Below, in pieces: positions 25,406-34,845 of a stretch of DNA of 64,000 nucleotides. The first letter of the stretch is position 1; each line of letters begins with the position of its first letter. The stretch lies in NCBI GenBank assembly GCA_963772555.1, contig CAVYXQ010000001.1, forward strand, positions 434,001 to 498,000, read 5' to 3'. The position numbers were made by a program, and so were the translations under genes. This stretch comes from Roseiarcus sp963772555. GTDB taxonomy: Bacteria > Pseudomonadota > Alphaproteobacteria > Rhizobiales > Beijerinckiaceae. The notes under the pieces are model-generated. The model was not told where the DNA came from and did no database searches. It saw nothing but the letters and a program-made list of their open reading frames with translations.

Positions 25406-25779
25406 AGGCCACGCCCTCCTGCATGCTCGGTCTTCGCCGGTCGCCTGGTCGATCATCCGATCTTAAATTATCGACCCATCCAGCCGTCAAGACTTGACGG
25501 TTGCGCTCTCGCAGGACCTCCCAGCGTTCGGCGGGTCCACAGTTGATCCGCCAGGGCAGCTTCTCGGCATCGTCGCACGGAGCCTTCCCCCGTCCGGTCC
25601 GAAATGCGTGTCGATGAGGAGGGCGAAGCCGACCTCTTGGTCTCGCGGAGTGATCGGGCTTTGGTCAGCCGCCGGCGTTGTCTTGACGGCGCGTTCCTCA
25701 ATCCGTATCGACCTCGAAGGAGTTTCGGTCCCTCGTCAGGCGAAGCGAGAGGCGGCGACGTCCGCAGGGGGCAAGACCG
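25406..25779. other. Intergenic region, no gene supported
   Basis: The 374 bases separate the divergent dehydratase and methyltransferase genes and should hold both promoters. Short frames in several phases are present but none is convincing. A regulator gene might be expected before a sugar-acid operon, but I see only weak hints. Confidence 0.5.
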
Positions 25780-26451
25780 ATGACGGAAGCTTTGTCGTCC
25801 GAGACGCAGGCGGAACGGCGGCTGGCGATGGTGAACGGCCAGCTTCGCACCGGCGACGTCAACGACAAGGAACTGCTGGCGGCCTTTTTAGAAATTCCGC
25901 GGGAGCGGTTCGTCGCGCCTGCATTTGCCGCTCTCGCTTATCTCGATCGCGATCTGCCGGCCCGGGGCGCGAAGACGCGGAGACTTCTGCCGCCGTTGAC
26001 CCTCGCGCGGATGCTGCAGGCGGCGGAGGTGAGGGCGGGCGATCGCGCCCTCGATGTCGGCGGCGGATCGGGCTACGGCGCGGCCATTCTCGGCTTCCTG
26101 GGAGCCAAGGTCGTGGCGCTCGAGTCCGACCCCGGCGCCGTTGCGGCTGCCCGAGAAGAGTTCGCGGGCCGCGAGTTTATCACCGTAGTGGAGGGCCCGC
26201 TGGACCGCGGCGCCGTGGACCGCGGCCCGTTCGATGTGATCGTCGTCGAAGGCGCCTTTCGGGTTCGGCCCGACAGCCTGCTCGGGCTGCTCGCCGACGG
26301 CGGGCGTCTCGTGGGCGTCGACGCGATAATCGGGTCCCCGCAGGCGGCGCTCTATGAAAGAAGGGGACAAGCGACCAGCCGACGCGCCCTGTTCGAGACG
26401 AGCGCGGAAACGCTGGACGGCTTCCAGTCCCGCGCGAGCTTCGTCTTTTAG
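25780..26451 (+). CDS. Protein-L-isoaspartate O-methyltransferase family protein
   Basis: A 223-residue SAM-dependent methyltransferase. The N-terminus MVNGQLRTGDVNDKELLAAF and FLEIPRERFVAPAFAALAY is the PIMT-like start; the SAM motif is ALDVGGGSGYGAAIL with acidic ALESD after the next strand, and FDVIVVEGAF follows. This rhizobial subgroup, usually just upstream of tolC, lacks some residues of true PIMT, so repair of isoaspartyl proteins is only a family guess. It is separated from tolC by 283 bases without a recognisable gene. Confidence 0.9.
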   Translation: MTEALSSETQAERRLAMVNGQLRTGDVNDKELLAAFLEIPRERFVAPAFAALAYLDRDLPARGAKTRRLLPPLTLARMLQAAEVRAGDRALDVGGGSGYGAAILGFLGAKVVALESDPGAVAAAREEFAGREFITVVEGPLDRGAVDRGPFDVIVVEGAFRVRPDSLLGLLADGGRLVGVDAIIGSPQAALYERRGQATSRRALFETSAETLDGFQSRASFVF

Positions 26452-26734
26452 CGTCAGCAATTGGGCAAATTTACACTTTGGCAGAGGGTGAAGTGTCGCC
26501 CGTTTGCGACGCTGGACGGAATAATTGGGCCTTTTGGCGCCGCTTTCGCGAAGCTCCGGTGGCGTCGAAGAATTGACGGTCTATGATGGTCCGCTACTCG
26601 GAGAGGAGCGGTTCGCGCCGCGATTTTCTTTTGTGGCGTGATTTTGTCTAAGCATCGCGGGGGCTTATGCGTTTGTCGGTTGGTGTGCGGTCGGGGCAGG
26701 GCGGGGACTTTGGGTTCTCGTCGGCGAGGCGGCG

Positions 26735-28183
26735 ATGAATTGGGGGACAGGCGCAGCTAAGGTGCGGTCGACCGTCCGCGGCGGTGCACGGGGGGGAAGC
26801 CTCATTCAGGCGCTGGTTCTGCTAAGCGCCGCATGCGCGCTCGCTGGCGCGGGTCGCGCGGAAACCGTGGGCGGCGCCCTGGTCAAGGCCTACCTGAACA
26901 ATCCCGACATCAATACGCAGCGCGCCGCGGTCCGCGTCGCGGACGAGAACGTCCCGCGCGCGAACTCCGGCTATCTTCCGACCGTCACCGCCACCGGCGA
27001 CGTCGCGCTCTCGCGGGTCGGCGCGAACGCAATAAACTCGCTGAACGGCGCCACCACACCCAACGCGTATTACACCAGCAAGCCGCGCGGGGTCGGTGTG
27101 ACGGCGAATGAGACGATCTTCAACGGCAACGAGACAATCAATTCCATCCGACAGGCAGAGTCGCAGGTGCTCGGCGCACGCGCGCAGCTGCGCAACACCG
27201 AGCAGAACACCCTGCTCGCGGGCGTGACGGCCTATATGGATGTGCTGCGCGACACGGCTATTCTCGAGCTTGATCGGAACAACGTCCAGGTCCTGCAAGA
27301 GCAGCTTCGCGAGACCCGCGACCGCTTCACGGTCGGCGAAGTCACCCGCACGGACGTCGCCCAGGCGGAAGCAAGCCTCTCCAGCTCTCAGGCGACGGCC
27401 CTCAGCGCCGAATCGACGCTTGAAGCCTCGATCGCCCGCTATCGCCAGGTGATCGGCGACCAGCCGACCAGCCTTGCGCCGGTCAAGCCGCTCGTCAGGC
27501 CGCTGCCGAAGACGCTGCCCGAGGCGATCTCGATCTCGCAGATTGAGCACCCGGCAATTGTCGGAGCGCTGCATGGCGTGGATGCGGCGCTGCTTCAGGT
27601 AAAGATCAGGGAAGGCGCCCTCTATCCTTCGGTTGGCGTCAGCGCCTCCTTGTCGGACCGATTCGACCTCGACAACACGCCGGGGCTGCACGCCGTGGTC
27701 GGCACCGTCATGGGGCAACTTAGTATCCCGATCTATCAGGGCGGCCTCGAATATGCGAACATCCGCCAGGCCAAGGAAAGCGTGTCGCAAGAGGAGCTGA
27801 CCACAGATTCGCAGCGCAACTTGGTCCGCGCCAACGTCGTTGCCTACTGGGGAGCCAATCAAGCGTCAGTGGGCGTGGTTCGCGCTGCCCGAGCTGCAGT
27901 TTCAGCGAACGAAGTCGCGCTCGCGGGCGTGCGCGAGGAGGCCAAGGTCGGTCAGCGGACGACGCTCGACGTCCTGAACGCTCAGCAGGCCCTCCTCAAT
28001 GCGCGCGTCCAGCTCGTTTCGGCAGAACACGACGAGGTTGTCAACTCCTACACGCTTTTGTCGGCGATCGGGCGTCTGAACGTACCGACCCTCGGGCTGG
28101 CGGTCGACGAATACGATCCGCGCGTGCATTTCGACCAGGTGAAGAGCAAATGGATTGGGCTGCGAACGCCTGACGGGAAGTAA
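26735..28183 (+). CDS. tolC: TolC family outer-membrane efflux channel
   Basis: The 482-residue protein has a long basic N-terminal stretch before a signal-peptide core (LIQALVLLSAACALAGAGRA). The mature protein has the duplicated TolC layout: ALVKAYLNNPDINTQRAAVR, QVLQEQLRETRDRFTVGEVT and TDVAQAEASLSSSQA in the first half, VGQRTTLDVLNAQQALLNAR in the second. It forms the trimeric exit duct for type I secretion and RND pumps. Its partners are not in the window. Gene order with the methyltransferase, popZ and valS is that of Rhizobiales. Confidence 0.94.
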   Translation: MNWGTGAAKVRSTVRGGARGGSLIQALVLLSAACALAGAGRAETVGGALVKAYLNNPDINTQRAAVRVADENVPRANSGYLPTVTATGDVALSRVGANAINSLNGATTPNAYYTSKPRGVGVTANETIFNGNETINSIRQAESQVLGARAQLRNTEQNTLLAGVTAYMDVLRDTAILELDRNNVQVLQEQLRETRDRFTVGEVTRTDVAQAEASLSSSQATALSAESTLEASIARYRQVIGDQPTSLAPVKPLVRPLPKTLPEAISISQIEHPAIVGALHGVDAALLQVKIREGALYPSVGVSASLSDRFDLDNTPGLHAVVGTVMGQLSIPIYQGGLEYANIRQAKESVSQEELTTDSQRNLVRANVVAYWGANQASVGVVRAARAAVSANEVALAGVREEAKVGQRTTLDVLNAQQALLNARVQLVSAEHDEVVNSYTLLSAIGRLNVPTLGLAVDEYDPRVHFDQVKSKWIGLRTPDGK

Positions 28184-28228
28184 GATTCGACCCCGCGACG
28201 GAAGCTTGCTCGCGCGAGGTCTGTGCGA

Positions 28229-28244
28229 TTAACCTCGATTTAAC
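28229..28244 (+). promoter_or_regulatory. CtrA-binding site upstream of popZ
   Basis: TTAA at 28229-28232, seven bases, then TTAAC at 28240-28244: a perfect match to the CtrA consensus TTAA-N7-TTAAC, 103 bases ahead of the popZ ATG and 46 bases after the tolC stop. Confidence 0.7.
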
Positions 28245-28346
28245 TCGAAGCCTGATTCGAATCGCCGGTTCGCTGCGCGGGGCTACCTGTTCGCGCGACC
28301 CGGCGTCAGAGGGGCCTGCATAGCGCCCCGGAGCCGGAGCGGTAGA

Positions 28347-28922
28347 ATGAGCGCAGTCATTTCGAATTCCGGCGATCGTGAAATCGAAGCCCTGCGCCGC
28401 GCCCAACGCGCCCATGAACCCTCGATGGAAGAAATCCTCGCCTCAATCCGCAACATCATCGCCGAGGAGCGCGATCCGGCGAAGCCCGCCGACCTCAAGG
28501 CGACGTCGCCAAAGCCTGCGACCGCTTCGCCAGGGCCGCAGATCGTCCACTCGCGAGACGCGCCGTCCGCACAACCGGCGGCGTCCGCGCCGCGGAAGCA
28601 GGAAGCCGCGCGGGCGCCGGAGCCGGAGGCGCCGCAGATCCTGGCCCTGCGATCGCCCGAACCGGCCAAGCCGGCGCCGATGGGGGAGCAGGAGACGGCA
28701 AAGGACGAGCCGTTGCTGTCCGTCGAGACCGCCGCCGTCGTGACGACGGCATTTGGCGCTTTATCGGCCAATCTGGCGGCGCGCAGCGCAGAGATCGCCG
28801 ACGGAATGGTGCGCGAGATGCTGCGTCCGATGCTGAAGGTTTGGCTCGACGAGAACCTGCCGGGGATCGTTGAGCGGCTCGTAGGCGCGGAAATCGAGCG
28901 GCTGGCGCGCGAGGCGCGCTAG
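28347..28922 (+). CDS. popZ: Polar organising protein PopZ (DUF2497)
   Basis: 191 residues with the three-part PopZ layout. The N-terminal helix EPSMEEILASIRNIIAEE (residues 24-41) binds partners, the middle (about 45-120) is a disordered Pro/Ala/Glu-rich linker, and the C-terminal helices MVREMLRPMLKVWLDENLP and IVERLVGAEIERLAREAR form the oligomerising part. PopZ makes a matrix at the cell pole that anchors chromosome origins and cell-cycle proteins. A perfect CtrA box lies upstream. Confidence 0.93.
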   Translation: MSAVISNSGDREIEALRRAQRAHEPSMEEILASIRNIIAEERDPAKPADLKATSPKPATASPGPQIVHSRDAPSAQPAASAPRKQEAARAPEPEAPQILALRSPEPAKPAPMGEQETAKDEPLLSVETAAVVTTAFGALSANLAARSAEIADGMVREMLRPMLKVWLDENLPGIVERLVGAEIERLAREAR

Positions 28923-29087
28923 ACCAGACAAGTTCAATCCGAAGCTCGCGCGTTGACTCGCGCCGACGCGATGGGCTTAAAGCCTGTCGCGGTTTTGGTT
29001 GTCGCCTCGGCGATCCGGGCTCTGCCGGGAACGCCTTCGCTCAGTTGCAATGATCGCCCTCGCCGGCGGAAGCGTCATTGGTCTTCC

Positions 29088-31964
29088 ATGATGGATAAAT
29101 CGTTTGACTTCGCCGCGGTCGAACCGCGCGTTTCGGCCCTCTGGGAGGAGACCGGAGCGTTTCGCGCTGGGCGCCCGGATCGCGCCGGGGCGCCGCCGTT
29201 CTGCGTCGTCATCCCGCCGCCGAACGTTACCGGCAATCTCCACATGGGCCACGCCCTGAACAATACTCTGCAGGACATTCTGTGCCGCTACGAGCGCATG
29301 AACGGCCGCGACGTTCTCTGGCAACCGGGCACAGACCACGCCGGAATCGCGACGCAGATGGTCGTCGAGCGAAAGCTCATGGAGGCGCAGGAGCCGGGCC
29401 GGCGAGACATGGGCCGGGAGGCGTTTCTCGATCGTGTCTGGGCGTGGAAGGCGGAATTGGGCGGTGCGATTGTCGAGCAGCTCAAGCGGCTTGGCGCTTC
29501 GTGCGACTGGAGCCGAGAGCGTTTCACATTGGACGAAGGGCTGTCCCGTGCGGTCGCCAAGGTGTTTGTGCAGCTTTATCGCGAGGGCCTTGTCTACAAG
29601 GACAAGCGGCTGGTCAATTGGGATCCGAAACTGCAGACCGCGATCTCGGATCTCGAAGTCGTCCAGGTCGAATGCAAAGGCTCGTTCAGGTGGTCGCGCG
29701 ACGTTGACACGCCTCTTGACACTGCGGCGCTGGCGAAAGTTCTCGCAAGGAACCCGAACGGGCATCTCTATTACCTTGACTACCCGGTCGTCGACTCCGC
29801 CGGCGAGGAGACCGACGAACGGATCACCGTTGCGACCACTCGGCCCGAGACGATGCTCGGCGACAGCGCGGTCGCGGTCCGCCCCGATGATGGACGCTAT
29901 CGGCATCTCATCGGCCGGCGGGTCCGCTTGCCGCTGGTCGGACGTCTCATGACGATCGTAGCTGACGAGTATTCCGACCCCGAAAAGGGCACCGGCGCCG
30001 TCAAGATCACGCCTGCCCACGATTTCAACGATTTCGAAGTCGGCAAGCGGCATGAGGCCGAAGGCGCTCGCCCGATCAATATTCTGGACGCGGAAGCGAA
30101 CGTTGTGCTGAAGGACAACGTCGAGTTCTTCGTCGGCGTCGAGAGCGATCAGGACCACGCGCGGCTGATCGCCGCCGTCGATGGCCGGGATCGCTTCTTG
30201 GCGCGCCTTCGGATCGTCGAGATGATGGCGCTCGCCGGGCTTCTGGCGAAAATCGAGCCGCATGCGCACACGGTTCCGCACGGCGACCGCTCGAACGCCG
30301 TCATTGAGCCCTGGCTGACCGATCAATGGTACGTCGACGCTAAAACGCTCGCCCAGCCGGCGCTCGCCGCGGTTCGCGAAGGCAAAACCCAGTTCGTGCC
30401 GAAGAACTGGGAAAAGACCTACTATGAATGGCTTGATAAGATCGAGCCGTGGTGTGTGTCGCGCCAGTTGTGGTGGGGCCATCAGATTCCGGCCTGGTAT
30501 TCGCCTTGGGGCCAGATCTTCGTCGAGGAGATGGAGGAGGCCGCATACGCCGCGGCGCTGGCCGATGGGGTCGAGCGCGGCGCCCTGACCGAGGAGGAGG
30601 CCAACAGTCTGGCCGGCGACCCCAGCCGCCTCGCGGCGACGTTCACCCGCGACGAGGATGTGCTCGACACCTGGTTTTCCTCGGCGCTTTGGCCATTCTC
30701 GACGTTGGGCTGGCCGGACGATACGCCGGAGCTCAAGCGCTATTATCCGACCGATGTCCTCGTCACCGGCTTCGACATCATTTTCTTCTGGGTCGCCCGG
30801 ATGATGATGATGGGCCTGCATTTCCAGAACGAGATACCGTTCCGCGACGTCTACATTCACGCCCTGGTCCGCGACGAGCGGGGGGCGAAGATGTCGAAGT
30901 CAAAGGGCAACGTCATCGACCCCCTCGATCTCATCAACCGCTATGGCGCGGACGCGCTACGGTTCACCCTGGCGGCGATGGCTGCGCAGGGACGCGACAT
31001 CAAACTGTCGGAAGCCCGGGTCGAGGGTTATCGAAACTTCGCGACCAAGCTTTGGAACGCTTCGCGCTTCGCCGAAATGAACGGTTGCGCGAGGTTGGAC
31101 AGTTTCGATCCGGCGCAAGTCCAAAAGCCGCTCAATCGCTGGATTCTCGGCGAGGCGGCGAAGGCCGCCGCCGAGACGGCCGGCGCGATTGAATCTTATC
31201 GCTTCAACGACGCCGCCAACGCGGCCTATCGCTTTGTCTGGAGCGTCTTCTGCGACTGGCACCTGGAACTCGCCAAGCCCGTCCTGCAGGGCGGCGCCGA
31301 CCCGGCCGGCAAAGCCGAGACGCAGGCGACGATCGCTCGTGTCCTCGACATGATCTATGCCATGCTCCATCCATTCATGCCCTTCCTCACCGAGGAACTC
31401 TGGGCCATCAAGGGCGCGGAGGGACCGCCGCGCGCCGGACCTCTCGCCCTCGGCCCCTGGCCGCGGGAAGGCGTCGAGGTCGACGAAGCGGTCGAGTCCG
31501 AAATCGGCTGGGTTGTCGAACTCATTGGCGAAATCCGTTCGGTGAAATCGGAAATGGGCGTGCCGCCTTCGGCCCAGATGTCGCTCGTTCTGGTCGGGCC
31601 GAGCGAACGTGCCGCCAGGAGCGCCAGCGCCTGGAGCGAAGCCATCAAGCGCCTGGCGCGGGTGGAAACGATCGAATTGGCCGCCGCCGCGCCCACGGGG
31701 TCGCTGCAGCTCGTGGTGCGCGGCGAAGTCGTCGCGCTGCCGCTCGCCGGCGTCGTCGACCTCAAAGCTGAGCGCGCGCGTCTCGGCAAGGAGATCGACA
31801 GGATCGGGCTCGAACTCGGCAAGGTCGAGGCGAAGCTCGACAACAAAGATTTCCTCGCCCGGGCTCCCGATGAGGTTATCGCGGAGCATGAGGAGCGTCG
31901 CGAGGTATTCCGGCAGCAACTTGTTAAGCTTGCGAGCGCGGTGGAGCGCCTGCAGCGGGTCTAA
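29088..31964 (+). CDS. valS: Valyl-tRNA synthetase
   Basis: A class I aminoacyl-tRNA synthetase of 958 residues. The HIGH motif reads HMGHA (52-56) and the KMSKS motif is at 601-605. The editing domain includes the TTRPETMLGD segment, DHAGIATQ lies in the catalytic core, and the C-terminal coiled-coil arm (ERARLGKEIDRIGLELGKVE) is typical of ValRS. The start is ATG 29088 (MMDKSFDF); the open frame upstream is not coding-like. It charges tRNA-Val in the cytoplasm and is essential. Confidence 0.97.
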   Translation: MMDKSFDFAAVEPRVSALWEETGAFRAGRPDRAGAPPFCVVIPPPNVTGNLHMGHALNNTLQDILCRYERMNGRDVLWQPGTDHAGIATQMVVERKLMEAQEPGRRDMGREAFLDRVWAWKAELGGAIVEQLKRLGASCDWSRERFTLDEGLSRAVAKVFVQLYREGLVYKDKRLVNWDPKLQTAISDLEVVQVECKGSFRWSRDVDTPLDTAALAKVLARNPNGHLYYLDYPVVDSAGEETDERITVATTRPETMLGDSAVAVRPDDGRYRHLIGRRVRLPLVGRLMTIVADEYSDPEKGTGAVKITPAHDFNDFEVGKRHEAEGARPINILDAEANVVLKDNVEFFVGVESDQDHARLIAAVDGRDRFLARLRIVEMMALAGLLAKIEPHAHTVPHGDRSNAVIEPWLTDQWYVDAKTLAQPALAAVREGKTQFVPKNWEKTYYEWLDKIEPWCVSRQLWWGHQIPAWYSPWGQIFVEEMEEAAYAAALADGVERGALTEEEANSLAGDPSRLAATFTRDEDVLDTWFSSALWPFSTLGWPDDTPELKRYYPTDVLVTGFDIIFFWVARMMMMGLHFQNEIPFRDVYIHALVRDERGAKMSKSKGNVIDPLDLINRYGADALRFTLAAMAAQGRDIKLSEARVEGYRNFATKLWNASRFAEMNGCARLDSFDPAQVQKPLNRWILGEAAKAAAETAGAIESYRFNDAANAAYRFVWSVFCDWHLELAKPVLQGGADPAGKAETQATIARVLDMIYAMLHPFMPFLTEELWAIKGAEGPPRAGPLALGPWPREGVEVDEAVESEIGWVVELIGEIRSVKSEMGVPPSAQMSLVLVGPSERAARSASAWSEAIKRLARVETIELAAAAPTGSLQLVVRGEVVALPLAGVVDLKAERARLGKEIDRIGLELGKVEAKLDNKDFLARAPDEVIAEHEERREVFRQQLVKLASAVERLQRV

Positions 31965-32152
31965 ATCCATCGGCCGCTCCTCAAAATGTTGCTTCCGCGC
32001 AACACGTGGCAGGCAACGCGTCTGAACCGGGATTCGGGCGGGAACGCGCCGCGATTGCGCCATAAAGGACTCGCAGCTTCGCGACCGTTGATGCGCGTGA
32101 CGTGAGCGCCTCCTTGGGGGCCGCGGTACGGGCCGTGGGCAGGTTGGAATTG

Positions 32153-33124
32153 ATGCGCGTTGACGCGTATGAGCTACGGGTCGGAAATGCGGCGGGCGCG
32201 GGTCGTCGGAGCGTAGCTCTCGCAGCATTCGGCTTTCTGGCCTGCGCCTCGCTTCCCGGCTTTGCTTTTGACGGCTCGTCGTCAAACGCGCCTGCGAAGA
32301 TTTCCCCGAAAAGCTTTTCCAGCGCCCAGCAGGCGCTGCGCGCCGGAATCGACGACCTTAACGCTGGGAACGCGGCCTCGTCGGTGGCGGCCCTAACCTA
32401 CGCCGCCGAGGGTGGACAGCCGATCGCACGCTGGAAGCTCGGCGAGATGTATGCCGATGGCGTCGGCGTCGCCCGCGACGATCTCAAAGCTTATCATTAC
32501 TTTAATCAACTCGTCGACGACTATGACGAGGACGCGCCGGATCAGCGCAATCGCGGCGCAATTTCGAACGCCTTCGTTGCGGTCGGCGTCTATTGCCTCA
32601 ACGGGATTCCCAACAGCGACGTCCACCCGGATGCGGCCAAGGCGCGCGAACTGTTCCTGTATGCGGCGACGACCTTCGGCAATCCGGATGCGCAGTACAA
32701 TCTGGCGCACATGTATCTGGTAGGCGCCGGCGGCCTTGCCAAAGACAATATCAGCGCCCTGCGCTGGCTTGGGTTGGCGGCGAACAAGGGTCATCGCCCG
32801 TCGCAGGCGCTCTTCGGCCATATGTTGTTCATCGGAGACGGGATTCGACCACAGCGCGCTCGAGGGCTGATGTGGCTTCAGATCGCCAGGAAAGGGTCCG
32901 AGGGCGCCGGCAAGGAGGAGTGGATCCGGCAGCTCTATGAGCGCGACGCTGACGCGGCGACTGACGACGACCGGCAGGCGGCTGCGGCCATGCTGGACGC
33001 GCAAGCGAAGGGACCGCCCCTGCCGTCGTTTGTTTCGCGCAGCCTGGTTAAGGGGATCCAAGTTCCGCGGCTGCTCAATATCCCGATGTTGGCCGCGTCG
33101 CCGCCGCCTCAGCCGGCCGATTAG
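32153..33124 (+). CDS. exoR: ExoR-like Sel1-repeat periplasmic regulator
   Basis: 323 residues from the ATG at 32153 (a GTG at 32102 would add 17). A signal peptide (RRSVALAAFGFLACASLPGF) precedes Sel1-like repeats: YAAEGGQPIARWKLGEMYAD, LFLYAATTFGNPDAQYNLAH, LRWLGLAANKGHRPSQALFG and ARGLMWLQIARKGSEGAGKE. The insert before NGIPNSDVHPDAAKARELF closely follows rhizobial ExoR, the periplasmic inhibitor of the ExoS-ChvI system controlling exopolysaccharide and motility. Assignment rests on remembered similarity; no exoS or chvI is in the window. Confidence 0.82.
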   Translation: MRVDAYELRVGNAAGAGRRSVALAAFGFLACASLPGFAFDGSSSNAPAKISPKSFSSAQQALRAGIDDLNAGNAASSVAALTYAAEGGQPIARWKLGEMYADGVGVARDDLKAYHYFNQLVDDYDEDAPDQRNRGAISNAFVAVGVYCLNGIPNSDVHPDAAKARELFLYAATTFGNPDAQYNLAHMYLVGAGGLAKDNISALRWLGLAANKGHRPSQALFGHMLFIGDGIRPQRARGLMWLQIARKGSEGAGKEEWIRQLYERDADAATDDDRQAAAAMLDAQAKGPPLPSFVSRSLVKGIQVPRLLNIPMLAASPPPQPAD

Positions 33125-33525
33125 CGGCCGGGCTCCGTAAAAAGCCGGTCCCACCGGCCGTCGGCCATTAATTAGCTCGGCAATCTTCGCCCGGCCCCAC
33201 TCTCCAGCGTCGTCGCCGGCAAATGGCGGTCACTTTGCGCTCGCAATCACGGATGCCCGCTTCATCAATGTCGCCTTTGCCGAGGTCGGAGGCCGGACTG
33301 ACGCTGTGCCAATGGAATCATTGAGGCCGAGACGATTGTCCGAACCCTCTTGCTAAGTTTTCACCATTAACATATATCAACTACATGACGTTTCGGCTTG
33401 CGTATCGGCGTAAACACTGTTATGGGGCGAGGGGCGGGATGTGTTTCCATAGCAGTTACTACGCCTGTACGTCAGGGCGGCTGTAGACTAGCGAGCACGA
33501 ATTCGGTAGGTTCGATCGGGGTCGA
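33125..33525. other. Intergenic region, AT-richer, no gene seen
   Basis: A 401-base gap between exoR and the PEP-CTERM gene. The stretch around 33350-33430 is clearly AT-richer than its surroundings (ACCATTAACATATATCAACT), as expected of a promoter or imported DNA, but no coding frame, hairpin or consensus promoter can be supported. Confidence 0.5.
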
Positions 33526-34361
33526 GTGGGGGAGGCGGATCTGACCATAAGACGGCTCCTCAGCGTCTGCGTCGTCTTATTTGCTGCTCTATCGACAGCT
33601 CGCGCAGACGTGCAGACGATCGGCCCGTCGCCGAGGGCAGATGTGATAGACTTCATTTACTATCCCGACAGAGCACCATCCGAATCATGGTTTCGATTGC
33701 TGCTCCGGGAAACCGGGCTGGACATATGGATCGAGATGCTGCACGACGAGTTTTTCGTCGACACAACCGATGATCTAAACAGGACAGCCTTCGCGTCTGC
33801 TCTTCGGGCGTTGGCGCTCTCGAATCAGCAATCCGACGCAATTCACCGGAACAGCTCTGACGCATGCGAAGTCGACCCCTCGAGCGCTGAGGCCAATTGC
33901 GACATCGAAAACGATCTTCTTTCGAGCGGGTGGACAATCCCAAATTCGACTTCCGCATTGCGCAACGAGGTCTCCGGCGGGCCCCTTCTTTCTGGTAGGG
34001 AACTTTTGGTCAGGGCAATCCCTATCCCGAAGACACGCGTTCAATCTTGGCGTTGCAGGCATACGTCGCGATGCTGGTCGATCTGGCCGTCGCCAATGGG
34101 TGCTGTGGCGGGGAGGCGCCCGGATTCGAAGGAGATATCGGGTCTCTGGGCCAACCGGTCGGGTCTCTCGCCCAACCAGCGGGGGATACGAACGTGCCGG
34201 ATGATACGAACCCGGTCAGTACGGTCTATTCCGGCACTTCCGCTGGATCGGGCCCGGCGATGATCCCCGAGCCTTCGATTTCCTACTTGCTTCTGATCGG
34301 CGTTGGCGGGCTCGTTCTCGCGACGAGGAAACGGCCTTCCGGGCGCTTCCGGATCGCCTGA
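33526..34361 (+). pseudogene. PEP-CTERM-anchored secreted protein, frameshifted
   Basis: The frame from the GTG at 33526 has a signal peptide (RRLLSVCVVLFAALSTARA) and a secreted domain with two cysteines, through GGPLLSGREL near 34004. The natural continuation is in another frame: TFGQGNPYPEDTRSILALQA to the sorting signal at the C-terminus, IPEPSISYLLLIGVGGLVLA followed by TRKR. One extra T in the TTTT run at 34004-34007 would join them (RELFGQGNP). PEP-CTERM proteins are cut and sorted by exosortase, which is not in the window. Error, decay or slippage are all possible. Confidence 0.75.
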
Positions 34362-34556
34362 AGGTCCGCGCGGGGAACGCCTTGCGCCTGGTCGCGCCGC
34401 GGCCGCCGCGTTCCATGAATGATTCCTCAACCTGGCGCTGTCATCGTCCGAACACAAATCCGCCCTTTGATGGGTGGGCGGCGGCAGCATTTCCCCGGTC
34501 GAGGAGCCAAATGACTTCCTGGTTCGTGTCGACGACCCGGTCCGCCCCCGGGTCGC

Positions 34557-34781
34557 ATTACGGCGTTCGAGTGGCTGCTGGTCCCCTGCCGCACTGAAGA
34601 CGAAGCCAAGGCCTTCGCGTCTCAGGCGCTGGCGAGAGGCTTGCGCATCGAAGCGGGCACCGTCCCGGGAATTGAGCCCCACGTTCGCATCGACTGGCAG
34701 GCTGCGCACCACTGGGCGCAGTCATCCAACGCCGATTCCATCATGAGCCTTCGCCAGCGTCTGGCCGCGTTTGCCGCCTGA
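34557..34781 (+). CDS. Small unknown protein without a normal start
   Basis: A 74-codon coding-like frame: TAFEWLLVPCRTEDEAKAFA, then GTVPGIEPHVRIDWQAAHHW, ending SLRQRLAAFAA. The frame is closed by a TGA at 34512-34514 and contains no ATG, GTG or TTG before the conserved-looking part; ATT at 34557 is the first plausible position. An ATG at 34511 with GAGGAG ahead lies in another frame, so a frameshift between 34511 and 34560 may have split the gene. Family not recognised. Confidence 0.4.
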   Translation: MTAFEWLLVPCRTEDEAKAFASQALARGLRIEAGTVPGIEPHVRIDWQAAHHWAQSSNADSIMSLRQRLAAFAA

Positions 34782-34845
34782 GAGACAGCCGCTATAAGGC
34801 GGGGGGCGCCTGCGGGCGCGGCGAGGACGCGGCGCCGGTCAGGAC

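Noticed and set aside
25468..25701. Hint of a GntR-type regulator fragment before the dehydratase
   Set aside because: Only the words REAALADQL suggest it; no HTH pattern can be followed in any frame.
28977..30860. A 627-codon minus-strand open frame
   Set aside because: Antisense of valS, a by-product of high GC; the valS strand carries all synthetase motifs.
33373..33388. CtrA-like site (TTAACATATATCAAC) in the exoR-PEP-CTERM gap
   Set aside because: The second half-site does not match TTAAC.
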